64,000 nt of DNA from Roseiarcus sp963781895 (GCA_963781895.1 CAWAIM010000017.1:124001-188000), one strand, 5' to 3'; shown: positions 1-10,121, numbered from the stretch's first letter. The notes: generated from the sequence alone by a model not told the origin. A program made the numbers and translations.

Positions 1-367
1 CCGGTCTCCGTTGCGGCAAATGGAGATAGCTTTGTTTCCACAGGAGTGGTTGCGCGATAGGCGAAGCTCATACCTATCGAGCGCATTCCATGACGTACCT
101 TTCGATGAGCCGGAGTTATATCGATATTGCGGTTATGAAGTGAGCGGAGCCGGTGAAGATAGGGATACTTCGACGGGTCAGGTTCGAACGCTCCGCGGGT
201 TCGCCACTCCTTCCCTACGAAAGTTGCTCGGAATCTCGACCTCAAACTCGGACGGAACGGTTTGACTTTCACAGCGCGCAAAGAGCTGAAAAAGCCCAAT
301 TGCACTCGCCTGACGGGAGCCAAGCGGCGCTGGCCTCAACCCCAGACTCAAAACCGGTCCGTCGCTG
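1..367. other. window edge, no supported gene
   Basis: A short open frame at 11-265 (plus) gives an 84-residue product with no recognisable motif. The stretch is downstream of the minus-strand glycosyltransferase and probably holds its 3' flank. I see no RNA gene or clear terminator here. Confidence 0.4.
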
Positions 368-1252
368 TTATGCCCCCGGCGCTTGCTCGCGTTGCGCGAT
401 ATGTCGGGCCATCAGGGCGATGACCTCGCTCTCTTCTGCGACGCGGCGGAAGCGGTCGAGGGCGCCGGCGCGTCGAAAGGCCTCTTGGAGATAGGAGCCG
501 ACGGGCGGGCAGGTGCCGACGTCGTAGCCGCTCCAGGCAATCGCTTCGCTCCACAGATGCAGTAAGCTCGCGCCTTTGGCCGCCTCGGCGACTTCGGTCC
601 GGTAGGCGGGCAGGAACGGCTTCCAGAATTGCTCCGGCTCGATCGGATAGCACACATGAGAATCGAGCGCCCGGGCGTCGAGCCCATGTTTGGTGAGAAC
701 CGGAGTCAGCAGGAATGGGCCGATCGCGCCCCATGGCTGGTCGACGTCGATCGCGCTCTCAGCGGTCGCGACGAGTTCGGCTAGCGCCGCGTGCGACGCT
801 GGCAGCCTGAGCACCGCGTTGTTAATGAGGCTCGTCCCGACGGCGTCGGCTTGGCGGCAAAAGACGAATTCGTCGTTTGCGAATAGGGGTCTGGTCAAGC
901 AGACGATATCGGTATCGACCCAGCAACAGCCTGTCGCCTGGATCATCTTGTAGCGGAACATGTCGGCGAACGTCGCGATCGACGGCTTCCCGTTGGCGAT
1001 GAAGCGGCTGACGAGGGATTCGTCGGAGCAGATCGCCCTCGCGTCCGCGAGCCGCACGCCGGGTGGCACATCAAGGCGCGGATTGTAGCTGTAGACGCTC
1101 AACGTCGCGCCGGCCTGGGCGAACGAGGCGAGACACGCGTAGGCGAGCGGATTGAGCGGCCCGTGCCAGAAGGAGCCGAATTCGCAGGTCTCCGAGGCGG
1201 TCATCGGCCTGGCGGCAGGAGTGTCCTCGGTCATACGAAATGGCGTCTCCAT
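368..1252 (-). CDS. glycosyltransferase, capsular polysaccharide / sugar-transferase (DXD) family
   Basis: The 294-residue product looks like a retaining glycosyltransferase of the Gly_transf_sug / alpha-1,4-glycosyltransferase group, which moves a sugar from a nucleotide-sugar donor to a surface glycan. The opening FGSFWHGPLNPLAYACLAS is typical of the group's N-terminus. The metal and nucleotide-binding DXD motif is seen as WVDTDIVCL near residue 117, preceded by the usual FRYKMIQATGG-like helix (here RYKMIQATGCC). No signal peptide is visible, so it is probably cytoplasmic. It lies just downstream of a methyltransferase on the same strand (4-nt gap), so the two are probably co-transcribed and act on one surface polysaccharide or glycolipid. 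The acceptor is unknown. Confidence 0.75.
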   Translation of the reverse strand: METPFRMTEDTPAARPMTASETCEFGSFWHGPLNPLAYACLASFAQAGATLSVYSYNPRLDVPPGVRLADARAICSDESLVSRFIANGKPSIATFADMFRYKMIQATGCCWVDTDIVCLTRPLFANDEFVFCRQADAVGTSLINNAVLRLPASHAALAELVATAESAIDVDQPWGAIGPFLLTPVLTKHGLDARALDSHVCYPIEPEQFWKPFLPAYRTEVAEAAKGASLLHLWSEAIAWSGYDVGTCPPVGSYLQEAFRRAGALDRFRRVAEESEVIALMARHIAQREQAPGA

Positions 1253-1255
1253 CGG

Positions 1256-2026
1256 CTACAGCGCCGTCGCTCGGGGAGTATGCGCGCCGATGCGGCGCCT
1301 CACTCGATTCTTGGCGAAGACGTTGCGGCCCGCATCTTCCCAGTCGCCGAAAAACGTCTCGGTCGTCAAATCGCCTTGAGAGACGAACGCGCAATAGATG
1401 TCGAAGATCCAGCTCGCGTGAATATCGTCCAGCAGCAAATGCCGACCCCGTCCGGCTTTGGCGATGCGGATGCAGTTGGACATATCGGACAGACAGATCT
1501 CGCTGGTATGGCCGCCGTCGACGCAAAAGATATCGAAATTCAGTTCCTCGCGCCGATCCGCCAGCCGGGGAAGCACTTCGCGCGAATCTCCCGGAAGCAG
1601 ATGGACGCGGCCGGGGAATTCCGCCTTGAGGAAATTCACGCATTCGCCCGTATATGCGTGCGTCATGATGTCGACGCCGTAATATTCGAGCTTCGGGCTC
1701 GCCGACAGAGCCAGCAGGGCGCTGTGGCCGGCGTTGACGCCGACTTCCAGCAGGCGCTGCTTGAATCGCACGGCGCGCCAGACGTTGCGGCGAGCCGGGG
1801 CGAGGTCTTCGGCGGGAGGACGGTCGGCGTAGCGCTCCTCGCCGTCGGCATAGAAAATGTTTCCCTCGAGCCGCTCGCCGGAGCGACTGACGATTTCGTT
1901 GATGCGCCGCAGCCGTCGTCCAAAGGCTCCCGAGAAGACTTCATCGAGGCTGTCGCGGCGGATCGCATAATCGGGAATTTCCGACTCAAGCACGGGCTTG
2001 CCGGGCAAGAGTTTGCGGCCGTTCAT
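1256..2026 (-). CDS. class I SAM-dependent methyltransferase (Methyltransf_24-like)
   Basis: A 256-residue protein with a Rossmann-type SAM site. Motif I is LLEVGVNAGHSALLAL near residue 92, followed by the acidic strand end YYGVDIM and the later DIFCVDGGHTSEICLSD segment typical of Methyltransf_24 enzymes. The downstream HLLLDDIH resembles the motif IV/V region. It sits upstream of the glycosyltransferase with a 4-nt gap, suggesting an operon for sugar decoration. The substrate cannot be read from the sequence; sugar O-methylation is an inference from context. The first ATG is used as start. Confidence 0.75.
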   Translation of the reverse strand: MNGRKLLPGKPVLESEIPDYAIRRDSLDEVFSGAFGRRLRRINEIVSRSGERLEGNIFYADGEERYADRPPAEDLAPARRNVWRAVRFKQRLLEVGVNAGHSALLALSASPKLEYYGVDIMTHAYTGECVNFLKAEFPGRVHLLPGDSREVLPRLADRREELNFDIFCVDGGHTSEICLSDMSNCIRIAKAGRGRHLLLDDIHASWIFDIYCAFVSQGDLTTETFFGDWEDAGRNVFAKNRVRRRIGAHTPRATAL

Positions 2027-2522
2027 TCGTGTCGACGCCCCACCACTTTGTGCGCATGCGGCGGATCTGCCCGCCCGCGAGCCGCCGTATCGCCGCCGTT
2101 TCGATAGTGTGTCAAGGCTTCCCCAAAGCCGCTGAGTCGCGGGTGCTGTTTATCAGAGGGCGCCGCGCGCCTCAATTCGGCTTGAACGGCGCATACCGGC
2201 CAACTAGGCTCAGCCAGCGGCCGGGCCGGGGGACTTACATGCTATGGAATCCCTGACCTTCGTCGCCGCCGTCGCCATTCTCGCCTTCGGCTCGGACGTC
2301 TTAGACCCTCGGCCGCGGACGTGGGCTCCATTGCATCGCGCGCGGGAACACGCGCGCGATGATTGGCGCGATGGCTGGGTTGTGCAAACTCCTGCTTGCG
2401 CAGGCTTTTGGAACACCGGTGGGCGCGAGTTGCGACGGGCCTGACCCAAATCATTCAGCCCCTCGTAAGAGGAGTGCGTTCTTGGACGCCTGTCGGCGTC
2501 TCGAATCGAGGGAGATCGGACC
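2027..2522. other. intergenic region between divergent genes
   Basis: About 500 bases between the minus-strand methyltransferase and the plus-strand RibD-like gene. Small open frames (for example 2244-2444) show no recognisable domain or good ribosome-binding site. The only notable element is the perfect inverted repeat listed at 2335-2360. Confidence 0.5.
2335..2360. repeat. perfect 10-bp inverted repeat (hairpin)
   Basis: Arms atcgcgcgcg (2335-2344) and cgcgcgcgat (2351-2360) flank a 6-base loop ggaaca. No T-tract follows, so it is not a canonical intrinsic terminator. It could be a protein-binding palindrome or an RNA hairpin. Confidence 0.5.
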
Positions 2523-3084
2523 ATGCGCGGTCCCTATCGTATCGAAGGCTACGCCATTGCGTCCGCGGACGGCATGATCGCGGACCAGAGCGGATTGATG
2601 CCAAACTCGCTCAAGCTCGAGGCCGATCAGCGATTTTTTGAGGAAGCGTTGGATCACGCCGCCGTGGTGGCGCATGGCCGTATGTCACACGAGGGTCAGC
2701 CCAACTCGCCTAAGCGGTTGCGATTGATCCTCACCCGCAAGGTCGCGAGCATCGCGCCCGACCCGACCAACGCGAAGGCCAGGCTCTGGAATTCCCGCCG
2801 GCGCCTCGTTGGAGGAGGCCTGCGCGGCGGTGGGGTGTCCTGAGGGCATCGTCGCGGCCATCGGGGGACCCGACGTCTACAGCTACTTTCTGAGGATTGG
2901 TTACGACGCCTTCTACCTCTGTCGCGCCCTCAAGGTGTGGCTGCCGGGCGGGGTGCCTGTCTTCGCGCAGGGCCGGCTCGGCCGCCGGCCCGAGGAAGTT
3001 CTGACTGAGGCGGGGCTGAAGGCAGGCGAAACTCAGCGTCTGGATGACGAAGTGTCGCTCGTTACGTGGACTGCGCGGCCGTAG
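2523..3084 (+). CDS. dihydrofolate reductase / RibD C-terminal family protein, frameshifted
   Basis: The locus encodes a RibD_C/DHFR-like reductase of about 186 residues, split by one frame change. The first frame begins MRGPYRIEGYAIASADGMIA, typical of the family's first strand. Near 2791 the reading moves by +1 (aattccc where aatccc would keep frame), after which the other frame continues LWNPAGASLEEACAAVG and then IGGPDVYSYFL, the conserved nucleotide-binding GGxxxxxxFL segment, to the stop at 3084. Removing one base restores a full-length protein. Such enzymes use NAD(P)H to reduce pterin- or flavin-precursor-like substrates; the true substrate is unknown. The single indel looks like a sequence error but could be a real lesion. 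Confidence 0.65.
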
Positions 3085-3188
3085 GCGTCAGGCCATAGCC
3101 GCGGGCTTCCAGTGCGTCAGACCGGTGTTGCGGGTACGGCATTCGCCGGGGAATGTTATTCGCCGGCAAAACGTCTATTGAAGAGCTC

Positions 3189-4990
3189 ATGACCACGGAG
3201 CCTGCGGCCAAATCGGCTTCTTTCGGCGCGCTTCTGCACCTTGTGCGCTACGCCCGACGCCATCTCGGGCGAGTGATCGCGGCGTTGGCGGCGCTCATTG
3301 TGTCGTCCATCGCGACACTGGCGGTACCATTCGCCCTGCGCCGAATGATCGATTTCGGCTTCTCGAAAGACAGCCGCGGCGCGATCGACGTCTATTTCCT
3401 GGTCGTGGCGGGAGTTGTCGTCGTCATCGCGCTGGCTGCGGCGACGCGCTACTATCTCGTCACCACGCTCGGCGAACGGGTGGTCGCGGATCTGCGCCGC
3501 GACGTATTCGCCCATCTGACGAGGCTTGACGCAACTTTTTACGACAGCGCGCGCGTCGGCGAACTCGTCTCGCGGCTGACCGCCGACACGACCCAGATCA
3601 AGGCGGCTTTCGGCTCGTCGGCTTCGACCGCTCTGCGCAATTTGTTCATGTTCGTCGGATCGACTGCGTTGATGGTCTATACCAGCCCAAAGCTGTCGGC
3701 GCTGGAGCTCGTCGCCATTCCGGTGATCGCCGCGCCGCTGATCGCCTCGGGCCGCGTCGTGCGGCGGCGCTCTCGCCGCGCTCAGGATACGCTTGCGGAG
3801 GCGACCGCCTTCGCGGCGGAAAATCTCGGCGCGGTGCGCACGATGCAGGCGTTCGGCGCGGAGGCGGTCAGCAAGGCGCATTTCGCCGAAGCGGTCGAGA
3901 GCACCTACCGCGCCGCGCGCGCCGCCACGGTTACGCGCTCGCTCCTGATCGCGGTCGCGGTTTCGCTCGCCTTTTGCAGCGTCGTTTTCGTGTTGTGGCT
4001 TGGCGCGCATGACGTGCTGGCAGGGCGCATGAGCGCCGGCCTGCTGTCTCAATTCGTGCTGTTCGCGGTGCTTGCCGCGACGTCGCTCGGCGAGTTGTCG
4101 CAAGTGTGGAGCGAAACCGCCGCCGCCGCAGGCTCGGCCGGGCGCATCGCCGAACTGCTGGCGGTCAGGCCGCTCATCGTCGCGCCTCAGCAGGCCCCTT
4201 GCGATGCCGGCGCCGCCGCGCGGCGCGATCGCGTTCGAGCACGTCGGATTCGCCTACAAGAGCGCGCCCGACGCGCTTGTGTTCGACGACCTCAGCTTTA
4301 CGATCGCGCCCGGCGAACGGGTCGCGATCGTCGGCGCCTCGGGCGCCGGCAAGTCGACCCTGTTCCAGCTCATCATGCGCTTTTACGATTGTGACCAGGG
4401 TCGTGTTCTCGTCGATGGCCTCGACGTGAAGACCGTCGATCCCAAGGACCTTCGCGCACGGATCGCGACCGTATCTCAGGAGCCCTCGGTCTTCGGAACC
4501 ACGGTCGCCAAGAATATCGCCTATGGACGCGCGGGCGCGAGCGAACGTGCGATCGAGGCGGCGGCGCGGCGCGCGGCGGCGGACGGCTTCATCCGCGAAC
4601 TCGACAAGGGCTATGCGACAGTGCTCGGCGAGCGCGGCGTGACTCTTTCAGGCGGGGAGAAGCAGCGGCTGGCGATCGCGCGGGCGATCTTCAAGGACGC
4701 GGCGATCCTGCTGCTCGACGAGGCGACCTCGGCCCTCGACGCTGAGAACGAAGCGCAGGTGCAGGCCGCGCTCGACGATGTGATGATCGGACGCACGACG
4801 CTGGTGATCGCCCACCAGACTCGCGACCGTCCTGAAGGCCGACCGCATTCTGGTGATGGAGGCGGGGCGCATTGTCGAGGAGGGCGACCACGCTTCGCTG
4901 GTCGCGCGGGGCGGCGTTTACGCTCGTCTGGCGCGGCTGCAATTTCATCTGGGGGCCGCGGCTTTGACGGACGGGGGTGCGACAAAATAG
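3189..4990 (+). CDS. ABC exporter, fused membrane and ATPase domains (MsbA/BmrA-like), two frameshifts
   Basis: A half-transporter of about 600 residues in type IV exporter order: six membrane helices (residues about 15-310), then the nucleotide-binding domain. The ATPase half shows Walker A GASGAGKST, the signature LSGGEKQR, Walker B AAILLLDEATSALD and a His switch in VIAHQ. Two frame changes break it, near 4195 (ahead of PLAMPAPPRGAIAFEHVGF) and near 4826 (just after the His switch). The last frame reads ATVLKADRILVMEAGRIVEEG to the stop at 4988-4990. Correcting both gives the expected family length. The ATG at 3189 (MTTEPAAKSA) is preferred over the upstream in-frame codon at 3153. It would export a lipid, polysaccharide or drug as a homodimer; the cargo is unknown. 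Confidence 0.75.
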
Positions 4991-5167
4991 CGCGGTCGAG
5001 CGGTCCCAATCGGCGCTGTTCGGTCCGACAGCGCTTGACGTTCCGTCCCGATCGTCGTTGGATTTATCGTTGATCGAGTTTACGATCGCCGCGCGTTGCA
5101 TCCAATCGACCTGTCCGGTGGGTTGTGACGAGACAGTGCGGGCCCGACCCGACGAATTGGGATTTCG

Positions 5168-6157
5168 GTGAGCGCCTCGAAGCGCCGATTCGCCAATTCG
5201 GATCAATTCGGAGAGCGGAAATTGGCGTTTCGAATGGAAATGGTTGCTCGGAACGCTGGCGCGCGACGCGACGCGCGCCCGCGTATGCGCGTGTTCGACC
5301 ATCTCGTCCTGCTCAAACCGCGCGTCATGTCGCTCGTCGTGTTCACAGGCGCCGTCGGCTTCGCGCTGGCGCCGGGAAAGCTCGAGTGGATGAAACTCGT
5401 CGCCACTCTCTCGGCGATGGCTGCGGGCGCAGGGGCTTGCGGCGCGCTCAATATGTGGTGGGACGCCGACATCGACGCCAAGATGTCCCGCACAGCGATG
5501 CGCCCGATACCTCGCGGCGCCGTTCCCGCGCGCGAAGCGCTGGCGATCGGCGCGCTGCTGGCGGTCGTGTCGGTGGCCGCGCTCGGAATGCAGGTCAATT
5601 GGCTGGCGGGCGGTCTGCTTGCGCTCACCATCGCCATTTACATCCCCCTCTACACGATGGTGTTGAAGCGCAGCACGCCGCTCAACATCGTGATCGGCGG
5701 CGCCGCGGGCGCACTGCCTCCGGTGATCGGCTGGGCCGCGGCCGCCAACAGCCTGTCAGCCGGTGCGATCGCGATGTTCCTCATCATTTTCCTGTGGACG
5801 CCGCCGCATTTCTGGGCGTTGGCGTTGTGCCGCAGCGGAGACTACGAGCGCGTCAGCGTGCCGATGCTGCCCAATGTCGCCGGCCCGGCCGCGACATGCC
5901 GTCAAATCCTCATCTATTCGGTGTTGGTGGCCGCGGCATCCTTCGGTCCGCTGGTTATTCCTGGCGTTGGAATGTTTTATGGAGCCATCGTCGCTGCGTG
6001 CGACGCTGGGTTCATCTGGCGCGCTTTGGCGCTTTATCGTCTCCGCGGCGGCGAGGAGGCGCCGCGGCGCAAGGCCGCGATGGCGCTGTTTGGGTACTCG
6101 ATCCTTTATCTGTTCGTCGTCTTCGCGACGCTGCTCGCGCAAATCATGTTGAGGTAG
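5168..6157 (+). CDS. ctaB: protohaem IX farnesyltransferase (haem O synthase)
   Basis: A polytopic UbiA-family prenyltransferase that adds a farnesyl group to haem B, giving haem O for haem-copper oxidases. The first Asp-rich motif is seen in NMWWDADIDAKMSRT with PIPRG following, and the WTPPHFWALALC segment is diagnostic of CyoE/CtaB. About eight or nine membrane helices are visible, and the length (329 aa from GTG 5168) is close to the family's. Starts at ATG 5234 or 5285 are possible; none has a strong ribosome site. It heads a cluster with a CoxF-like protein, a DUF420 protein and an oxidase-like protein. The cyo operon at 56.7 kb lacks its own cyoE, so this gene may serve it. Confidence 0.93.
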   Translation: MSASKRRFANSDQFGERKLAFRMEMVARNAGARRDARPRMRVFDHLVLLKPRVMSLVVFTGAVGFALAPGKLEWMKLVATLSAMAAGAGACGALNMWWDADIDAKMSRTAMRPIPRGAVPAREALAIGALLAVVSVAALGMQVNWLAGGLLALTIAIYIPLYTMVLKRSTPLNIVIGGAAGALPPVIGWAAAANSLSAGAIAMFLIIFLWTPPHFWALALCRSGDYERVSVPMLPNVAGPAATCRQILIYSVLVAAASFGPLVIPGVGMFYGAIVAACDAGFIWRALALYRLRGGEEAPRRKAAMALFGYSILYLFVVFATLLAQIMLR

Positions 6158-6197
6158 CAGCGCGCGACATGCTCGATTTTTGCACGAGGCGGCGCCC

Positions 6198-6332
6198 ATG
6201 AAAGGCTCGGTCACGCCGGAATCCGGCCCGGCGCCAAGGTGGCGCAATTGGATCTTGTTCGCCGCCCTCGCCGCGCTGGCTGCGGTCCTCTACGTCGCCA
6301 TCATGGTCAAGATCAGCGGGTACGGATATTGA
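6198..6332 (+). CDS. small membrane protein, CoxF-like
   Basis: A 44-residue protein starting at ATG 6198 and ending at TGA 6330-6332. It has a charged N-terminus, then one membrane helix (about residues 18-37, LFAALAALAAVLYVAIMVK) and a short tail. Small one-helix proteins of this kind, called CoxF, lie just after ctaB in many alphaproteobacterial cytochrome oxidase clusters. The assignment rests on position, size and topology rather than on a strong motif. Its stop overlaps the possible TTG start of the next gene. Confidence 0.6.
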   Translation: MKGSVTPESGPAPRWRNWILFAALAALAAVLYVAIMVKISGYGY

Positions 6333-6340
6333 CGTCCCCG

Positions 6341-6775
6341 ATGATCGCCATCCACGATCTGCCCCACGTTCTCGCGGTGATCAATGCCGCGACGATCGTT
6401 GTCCTGTTGCGCGCCTACAGCCGCATTCGGGCCAAGGATCGCGAGGGACACCGGCGCACGATGCTGGTGGCGATCGGCCTCGGCGTCGCCTTTCTGGCCG
6501 TCTATCTGGTCTACCACGCCTTTTCCGGCCTCGCGAAATTCGGCGGCCACGGCGCCATTCGGCCGATCTATTTCACGCTCCTTGCGGTCCATGTGGCGAT
6601 GGCCTTCGCGGTGGCCATACTCGTGCCCTTGACGCTGTTCAACGCGCTGAAGCAGCGTTTCGACGCGCACCGGCGCATCGCGCGCGTGACCCTGCCGATG
6701 TGGCTGTTCGTCGCCGGTTCGGGCCTGGTGGTGTATGTGATGGCGGTGCATCTTTATCCTCTGAACGCCAGTTGA
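6341..6775 (+). CDS. DUF420 membrane protein (CtaM-like oxidase assembly factor)
   Basis: A 144-residue protein with four membrane helices and conserved histidines, as in DUF420 (YozB/CtaM) proteins. Visible marks are HDLPHVLAVINAATIVVLL at the start, the LVYHAFSGLAKFGGHG loop and the ending PMWLFVAGSGLVVYVM. CtaM-type proteins are needed for haem-copper oxidase maturation in some bacteria. Its place between coxF-like and an oxidase-like gene supports that role here. A TTG at 6329, overlapping the previous stop as TTGA, is an alternative start adding four residues. Confidence 0.8.
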   Translation: MIAIHDLPHVLAVINAATIVVLLRAYSRIRAKDREGHRRTMLVAIGLGVAFLAVYLVYHAFSGLAKFGGHGAIRPIYFTLLAVHVAMAFAVAILVPLTLFNALKQRFDAHRRIARVTLPMWLFVAGSGLVVYVMAVHLYPLNAS

Positions 6776-6783
6776 GCCGAGAC

Positions 6784-8202
6784 ATGAGCGAAGCGGCGCA
6801 GTCGCGTTCCCCCTCCCGTCTAGGCCTTGCGGCGACCGCCGGCATCGCCAGCGCGCTGAGGCGCGAGCTGCTCGGATGGGCGTGGATCGCCGTCGGCGCG
6901 CTCGGGGTCGCCGGCGTGTTCGCCATCCTGCTCGCGCTTTCGCGCATCCCCGGAATGGACGAGGCCCCGTTTTGGCCAATCGGGTTCTTTTACAAGGGCT
7001 TGGTGATTTACGTCGTGTTTTCGCTGGCGATCTGGCTGTTGGGGATATTCGCGTTCCTGACCTCGTACGCGACGCTGCAACTGGCCGGCGAGGACACGCG
7101 CGCCATCGCGCTCGGACGGATTGGCCAGACAGCCGTGCTTATCGCCTTTCCGTGTCTGTTTGCGCCGGCGTTCCTCGATGCGACCCGGCCGGAGCTCACC
7201 AACTACGTGCCGATGATCCGTCATCCGGCCTATGATCTCGGGCTCGTGGCTTTGGCGCTCGGCGTTCTCGCGCCCGTGGCTCGACTGTGGATCAATCTGC
7301 GCGGCCGCGCGGCCACTCTGCCGCCGCTGGCTCTGGCGATGGCGGCCGGCGGCTTCATTTACGGCGTGGCGCTCCTTTGCTTCGCGATCGCCGGAGGCCT
7401 GCTGGCGCGACAAGGCGGCCTGGCGTCCTCCCGGGAGCTGTTGTTCTGGGGCGGCGGCCATGTGCTGCAGTTCGTCTACGCGACGGTGATGCTGACGAAC
7501 TGGTCGATCCTCGCCCGCCGCAGCTTGGGGGAGAAGGCGGTCGACGACGGCGCCTTTCGGCTGGCCGTGCTGCTGATCGCGGCGCTTTCCATTCCGGCGC
7601 CGGTCTTCTACGCCGTTTTCGCGCCGTTTTCCGGCGATCAGCACGAGGCGTTCCGCCTGCTGCAGTTCGGCGTCGCCGTGCCCTCGCTGCTGTTCGCCGC
7701 CTCGCTTCTCGCCAACGCCCGGGCGATCCGGCCGGCCTCCGAATGGCCGTGGCGCGATCCGGCCTTCTTCGCCTTGGCGGCGTCGCTGGCGCTGTTCGCG
7801 CTCGGCGGCGTCATGGGCTTCCTGATTACCGGCTCGGACACCCGCACGCCCGCGCATTATCACGCCGTGATCACGGCGGTCAGCGTCTCCAGCGTCGGCA
7901 TGCTGCTGACGTTCGGGCTGGACGTCCTCGGCCGCGCGCCGGCGCCGGCGCGGGCGACGCGAATCCTGATCGGGCTTTATGCCGGCGGACAGTTCGTCGC
8001 TTCGATCGCCATGTTCGTCGCCGGCGGCTACGGCGCGGCGCGCAAGACGCCGGACGGCGTCGGCGCGCTCGACGCGGTCGCCGCGACCGGCATGGCGGTG
8101 CACGGCATCGCCTCGATCTTCACGATTGTCGGCGGCGCGGCCTTTATCGTGGTCGCAATGCGGGCGCTGTGGCGGCCCGCGCCCGCGCGCGCGAAAGCCT
8201 GA
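6784..8202 (+). CDS. divergent haem-copper oxidase subunit I-like membrane protein
   Basis: A 472-residue protein with about twelve membrane helices. Several marks recall haem-copper oxidase subunit I: WGGGHVLQF (helix VI type His), AHYHAVITAVSV (the His-x-His pair of helix X that binds both haems) and a late VHGIASIF segment. The helix that usually carries the first low-spin haem His reads LVIYVVFSLAIW, with Tyr where His is expected. The protein also lacks a clear helix VII His-His pair for CuB. It may therefore be a non-catalytic paralogue, an assembly protein or an oxidase with altered cofactors. It starts 8 nt after the DUF420 gene, in an apparent operon with ctaB. No subunit II is adjacent. 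Confidence 0.6.
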   Translation: MSEAAQSRSPSRLGLAATAGIASALRRELLGWAWIAVGALGVAGVFAILLALSRIPGMDEAPFWPIGFFYKGLVIYVVFSLAIWLLGIFAFLTSYATLQLAGEDTRAIALGRIGQTAVLIAFPCLFAPAFLDATRPELTNYVPMIRHPAYDLGLVALALGVLAPVARLWINLRGRAATLPPLALAMAAGGFIYGVALLCFAIAGGLLARQGGLASSRELLFWGGGHVLQFVYATVMLTNWSILARRSLGEKAVDDGAFRLAVLLIAALSIPAPVFYAVFAPFSGDQHEAFRLLQFGVAVPSLLFAASLLANARAIRPASEWPWRDPAFFALAASLALFALGGVMGFLITGSDTRTPAHYHAVITAVSVSSVGMLLTFGLDVLGRAPAPARATRILIGLYAGGQFVASIAMFVAGGYGAARKTPDGVGALDAVAATGMAVHGIASIFTIVGGAAFIVVAMRALWRPAPARAKA

Positions 8203-8463
8203 GAGCGACGCGGGCGCTGAAGGCGGGCGCGGCGCATGGGGACAGCGCCGAAATGATCGACCGGCTCGCCCAGATCGCGGCCCACACGCTTCGCCTGGAT
8301 TGGGGCGCGGGCCTTGCGGCGCGAAGCGTCAGTTTTGTCGCTGGCTCAATGTTTTCAATTGCTTGGGCGCCGTTTTTTGCAACTTGGCGCGACACTCGCG
8401 AGGCGCTGCAGTTCAACCGCCGCGATAAGCTGAATATGGCGCGGCCATGTCGCGCAATCGTTC

Positions 8464-8482
8464 AACCTAGAAACGGCAGTTT
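8464..8482 (+). repeat. IS terminal inverted repeat, left
   Basis: The sequence aacctagaaacggcagttt is the exact reverse complement of 10122-10140 and marks the end of the element downstream of the transposase. Confidence 0.9.
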
Positions 8483-8530
8483 AGCCTTGCCGTTTCGGAT
8501 CGGCGCGTTGGTTTTCGCGTAAAGGTTGCA

Positions 8531-10073
8531 TCAGCACGGCGCGAGGCGTGGCGGCGGGCGGATCGGGCGGCCGTTGAGGAAGGCCTGAAACGCGCGCGAC
8601 AGGATCGGCCGCCATCTTTGCAGGCGGGTCAACTGCTCCGCATTTTGCGTCAGGCCGCGCAGGAACAGGGCGACGGCGGCGAGCGCGCGAGCGGCGGGTT
8701 TGGCCTTGGCGTGAGAAGAGGTGACGCGGATCGTGGTCTGGCGCGCATGGCGGGTTCGCGTGGCGATGGCCGACAGGAACAGCGGCCGGCTGGTGATCGC
8801 CTCGCGATGCAGGTTCGGATCGGCGAGGCGGACGAAGATGTTCCACCAGTCGTAGAAGAGCGCGAGCATGCGCGCCGCCAGCCGGCAGCGCGCGAGATCG
8901 TGCGTGGTGAAGCCGCCCCAGCCCCATTGGTTTTTCATTTCGTCGAAGATGTTCTCCCCGTCGCCGCGATCGCGATAGAGCTGACCGAACGCCTCCGTCT
9001 CCTCGTCGAGCGACGTGACGAGAACCGAGTATTCGTAGATATCGGCCGCCTCGCCGATCTCGGCGAAGGTGAGCTGCGCCGCCCCGTTCTCGTCCTCGTA
9101 CGTAAGCCCCACGGCGCCCTTCAGACGGCGCCTGAGCACGATGGTGCGCCGCTCGCGGCTCCAGCCTTGCAGGCGAACCGCGCTCTCCTTGGCCCAGAAC
9201 CCCTGACCCGCGCTGACCCACTCGCGCCCGGAGAGCTTCTCGATCATGCGCCGGACGTTCCGGGTCAGACGCAGTTTAAAGAGATAGGGAAGCTTCCGCG
9301 CCTCCGCCTCGCGCATGACGCCCTCGTTGCCGAAGCCGCAATCGCCGCGCAGCAGCGCCGGCCACAAATCGCGCGGCAGACGGTCGAGGAACGCCCAGAG
9401 GCCGGGCGCGCCGTGCTTGGACGTATGCTCGTCGCCGGGACTGACGTCGACGTCGAAAACCAGCCGCGTCGAGGCCATCGAATAGGTGTGGTAGCAATGG
9501 CTCGGCCGTCCGGGTTTCTTCGGGTTGTAGCCGAGAACCGCCCCCTCCTGATGGCCGTAGAGCGGCTTGATCGTCGTGTCGACATCGAGAATCGCACGCC
9601 TCGGCGAGCAACGGCTCCACGCAAAACGCGAGATGACCGCGCAGCCAGGCCGCGCCTTCCTTTTCGCCGATCGCCTTGAACGCCCGCCGGATCGCATCCT
9701 CGCTGACGACTTTCGTCATGCCCAGCAACTCGGGCAGCACAGCGTCGCCCCGCACCCCCGCGATATGCGCGTAACGTTTGGCGCCGGCCAGCATCGCCAG
9801 CATCGCCGTGCCCAGCACATCCCACTTCTTGGGCGCGTTGGGGCTCTCGTACCGCAGCGGACAATCCGCCACGAAGGCGTCGAACAGCCCCGCCGTCTTC
9901 AGAAAGTCAACGAAAAAAGGAAGCTGCCCAAGCGGCGTCATCGCCGCCTCGTGATCCCATTCGACCCGCACCGTCCCCTGGAAGCTGTCAACCTCGACCC
10001 CGGAAGGAATTGCCGAACTCGACAACCAAGGGTTGTTCACCCGCCGGGTGAAGCGAAAGCGGTCTGGAATCAC
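8531..10073 (-). CDS. IS1380-family transposase, frameshifted
   Basis: A DDE transposase of about 513 residues read from 10073 to 8531 with one frame change near 9597. The N-terminal part runs to AFCVEPLLAEA; the second frame resumes at ILDVDTTIKPLYGHQEGAV, which carries the first catalytic Asp. YNPKKPGRPSH follows, a hallmark of IS1380-like enzymes. Further along come LLRGDCGFGNEGV (second Asp) and the NIFDEMKNQWGWGGF segment with the catalytic Glu. One extra base (gcgtgcgatt where gcgtggatt-like sequence is expected) explains the break. The element may still be active if the break is a sequence error. Confidence 0.85.
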
Positions 10074-10121
10074 GCATCATGCCCTACAAAATGCGCGATT
10101 CTCCAACTCATGCCAAAGCGA

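Noticed and set aside
2244..2444. 66-residue plus-strand frame before the RibD-like gene
   Set aside because: It starts with a hydrophobic stretch that looks like a signal, but it runs through the perfect hairpin and has no known relatives that I recognise.
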